From Symbiobacteriaceae bacterium (lineage in GTDB: Bacteria > Bacillota_E > Symbiobacteriia > Symbiobacteriales > Symbiobacteriaceae): a stretch of 16,365 bases of DNA. Where the stretch lies: NCBI GenBank assembly GCA_027356675.1, contig DAHVXO010000140.1:1-16365 (forward strand), in the 5' to 3' direction. Each line of letters begins with the position of its first letter. The stretch's first letter is position 1. Positions 14,756 to 16,365 of the stretch are shown here, in pieces. Made by a program: the position numbers and the translations under genes. Below the pieces are notes generated by a model, which worked only from the letters and a program-made list of their open reading frames with translations, searched no databases and had not been told where the DNA came from.

Positions 14756-15562
14756 ATGAATCTCGCACCCCGTATCGCAGCCATCGCCGATGCATTCAGC
14801 GGTACGCTGGGCGTCTCGGCCATCAATCTAACCAGCGGTGCGCACTTTGACTATCAATCCGATCTCAGCTTCTATCCCGCCAGCACCATCAAATTGCCGC
14901 TCCTCTATGAGGTCTTTCGAGGCGCACTCGCTGGGCGCTGGGGACTGGACGACCAGCTTGCGCTGACCCCGGCCAACCAGGTGGACGGTTCCGGCGTGCT
15001 CGCCGACCTGACACCGGGGCTCCGCCTCTCTGTGCGGGACACAGCCATGCTCATGATCGTCGTCAGCGATAACACGGCGACGAACATGTTGGTCGACCTC
15101 TGCGGTACAGACAGTCTGAACGCCTCCATGGTTGAACTGGGCCTGACCAGCATCCGCATGAACCGCAAGATTGGGATCCAGACAGAGACCCCGCTAGGCA
15201 CGGCGACGCCGGCGGACATGGCCCGCCTGATGCAATTGCTGGGCCTCCATCAGGTCCTCACGCCCGCGGCATGCACGGACATGATCGATATTCTAAAACG
15301 GCAAAAGTACAAGGAGACCACGAACCGCTATATCCCGGAGACGGACGTGGAGGATGATCTTGCCCCGGTGCAGATCGCCTCCAAGAGCGGCTGGATCCGG
15401 GGCGTGCGCAACGACGTGGCGCTGATCTGGGCGCCGCGATCCACGTACGTACTGAGCATGTTCACCAAGGACGCCAAGGACCGGCGGTACTACGTCGATA
15501 ACGAAGGCTCCCTGGTCCTGCCCCGGGTCTCGCAAGCCATTTATGAAGCGTGGGGAAAATAA
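14756..15562 (+). CDS. Class A beta-lactamase-fold serine hydrolase
   Basis: The 268-residue protein has the three motifs of penicillin-recognising serine enzymes: STIK (Ser43, Lys46), SDN (104-106) and KSG (210-212), in the usual order and spacing for the beta-lactamase 2 family. The N-terminus, MNLAPRIAAIADAFSGTLGV, is not a signal peptide, so the product may stay in the cytoplasm or leave by another route. Between SDN and KSG I cannot find the ExxLN omega-loop motif of true class A beta-lactamases, so beta-lactam resistance should not be assumed. The ATG at 14756 follows GGGAGGGAG by about 9 nt; the frame is open further upstream but overlaps the previous gene. The transporter gene begins 2 nt after its stop. 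Confidence 0.85.
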   Translation: MNLAPRIAAIADAFSGTLGVSAINLTSGAHFDYQSDLSFYPASTIKLPLLYEVFRGALAGRWGLDDQLALTPANQVDGSGVLADLTPGLRLSVRDTAMLMIVVSDNTATNMLVDLCGTDSLNASMVELGLTSIRMNRKIGIQTETPLGTATPADMARLMQLLGLHQVLTPAACTDMIDILKRQKYKETTNRYIPETDVEDDLAPVQIASKSGWIRGVRNDVALIWAPRSTYVLSMFTKDAKDRRYYVDNEGSLVLPRVSQAIYEAWGK

Positions 15563-15564
15563 GC

Positions 15565-16365
15565 GTGCTCAATTATCTACTCATGGTAGTGATGGCCGTC
15601 TTCTGGGCGGGGACGTTTGTGGTCGGCAAGCTCTCGGTGGCCTCGGTAGCGCCGGAGATCGTAGCCTTCCTCCGCTTCTTCTTCGCTGGAGCGGTGTTGG
15701 CCGGGGTCATGGGGGTGTGGCAGCGCGGCAGCTTCCGGGTAAAGCGGGCAGACTGGCCGCTGGTGATTGGTTTGGGGGCCACCGGCATCGCGGCGTATAA
15801 CCTGCTGTTTTTCCTGGGGCTCCACCTGGCGCCGGCCTCAGACGGGGCCATGATCATCCCGACCTTGAACCCACTCCTCACTATGTTTGCGTCGGTCCCC
15901 CTTTTGGGTGAGCAGATGACGAGCCAGAAACTGACAGGAGCGGCGATTTCGGTGGCTGGACAGGCCCTGATCTTCGGATCGCTCTTTCAGGCGGTCGCAC
16001 ACGACCCCGTTCGGCTGAGGGGCGACCTGCTCTATGCTGGCGCTGCGATCTGTTGGTCGGCTTACAGCATTCTGGGACGCATCGCGGCCCGCCGCTTCAC
16101 GGCCCTTGCGTCCACGACCTGGGCTACGGTGGTCGGCTCGCTCATTTTGGCGCCCTTTGCGCTCTGGCAGGTGTCGGGTGCGAATCGCTACACCGGTCCC
16201 TTCTGGGCGGACGTGCTTTACATGGCGATCTTTGCGACCGTAATTGGTTTCTTTCTCTGGAGCCGGGGGCTCGAACGGCTGGGGGCCAGCCGGGCAGCGG
16301 TCTTCATCAACCTGGTGCCCGTGATTTCAGTGTTGCTGGCCTTCCTCTTGCTCGGCGAGCGGCCT
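15565..16365 (+). CDS. EamA/DMT-superfamily transporter, 3' end cut by the window
   Basis: Two nt after the hydrolase stop, a GTG opens a frame that runs to the right edge (267 codons). The product begins MLNYLLMVVMAVFWAGTFVV and shows repeated hydrophobic helices in two EamA units; the first ends LNPLLTMFASVPLLGEQMT and the second, at the edge, reads LVPVISVLLAFLLLGERP. The paired (P)LLGE endings and FLRFFFAGAVLA are typical of drug/metabolite exporters with ten helices. GGGGA about 8 nt before the GTG may serve as ribosome site. Only the last helix or so should be missing. The substrate is unknown. Confidence 0.9.
   Translation, partial: MLNYLLMVVMAVFWAGTFVVGKLSVASVAPEIVAFLRFFFAGAVLAGVMGVWQRGSFRVKRADWPLVIGLGATGIAAYNLLFFLGLHLAPASDGAMIIPTLNPLLTMFASVPLLGEQMTSQKLTGAAISVAGQALIFGSLFQAVAHDPVRLRGDLLYAGAAICWSAYSILGRIAARRFTALASTTWATVVGSLILAPFALWQVSGANRYTGPFWADVLYMAIFATVIGFFLWSRGLERLGASRAAVFINLVPVISVLLAFLLLGERP

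Overview
The window is GC-rich, tightly packed bacterial DNA. A YyaC-type sporulation gene, Shine-Dalgarno-led GTG/TTG starts, the small-PurL/PurS/PurQ form of FGAM synthetase and a PurR-type operator point to an endospore-forming, high-GC Firmicute (Symbiobacterium-like Clostridia would fit). The genus is inference.

Layout. Thirteen probable genes lie on the minus strand between 1 and 13,512, and three on the plus strand from 13,623 to the right edge. Bases 1-6,870 hold a de novo purine operon transcribed leftwards: purE, purB, a 53-aa membrane protein, a degenerate PurC-like gene, purC, purS, purQ and purL (its 3' end lies outside). Most junctions are 0-30 nt or overlap, so this looks like one translationally coupled transcript. 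Upstream of purE are two inverted PurR boxes, a TTGACA promoter, a ykkC-family aptamer best read as a PRPP riboswitch, and an intrinsic terminator that shares bases with the aptamer. Both control layers would sense PRPP, the pathway's starting substrate.

Bases 6,884-9,136 carry a NanE epimerase fused to a shortened SIS-like domain, a DUF1444/YtpQ protein and a probable 33-aa ORF. Bases 9,221-11,507 hold a promoter, hpt, guaA and two tandem terminators: the salvage and GMP branch. Bases 11,566-13,600 hold an M20-family carbamoylase/allantoate amidohydrolase homologue and yyaC, the latter with its own promoter and terminator. The divergent plus-strand genes encode an aromatic-acid-exporter-like (ArAE/FUSC) membrane protein, a class A beta-lactamase-fold serine hydrolase without signal peptide, and an EamA/DMT transporter cut by the right edge.

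Most worth a second look: the degenerate PurC paralogue beside a full-length purC; the roughly 84-residue in-frame insertion in PurL, which looks like a palindrome-containing element; the NanE-SIS fusion; and the stacked PRPP control. No tRNA, rRNA, CRISPR array or insertion sequence was seen.
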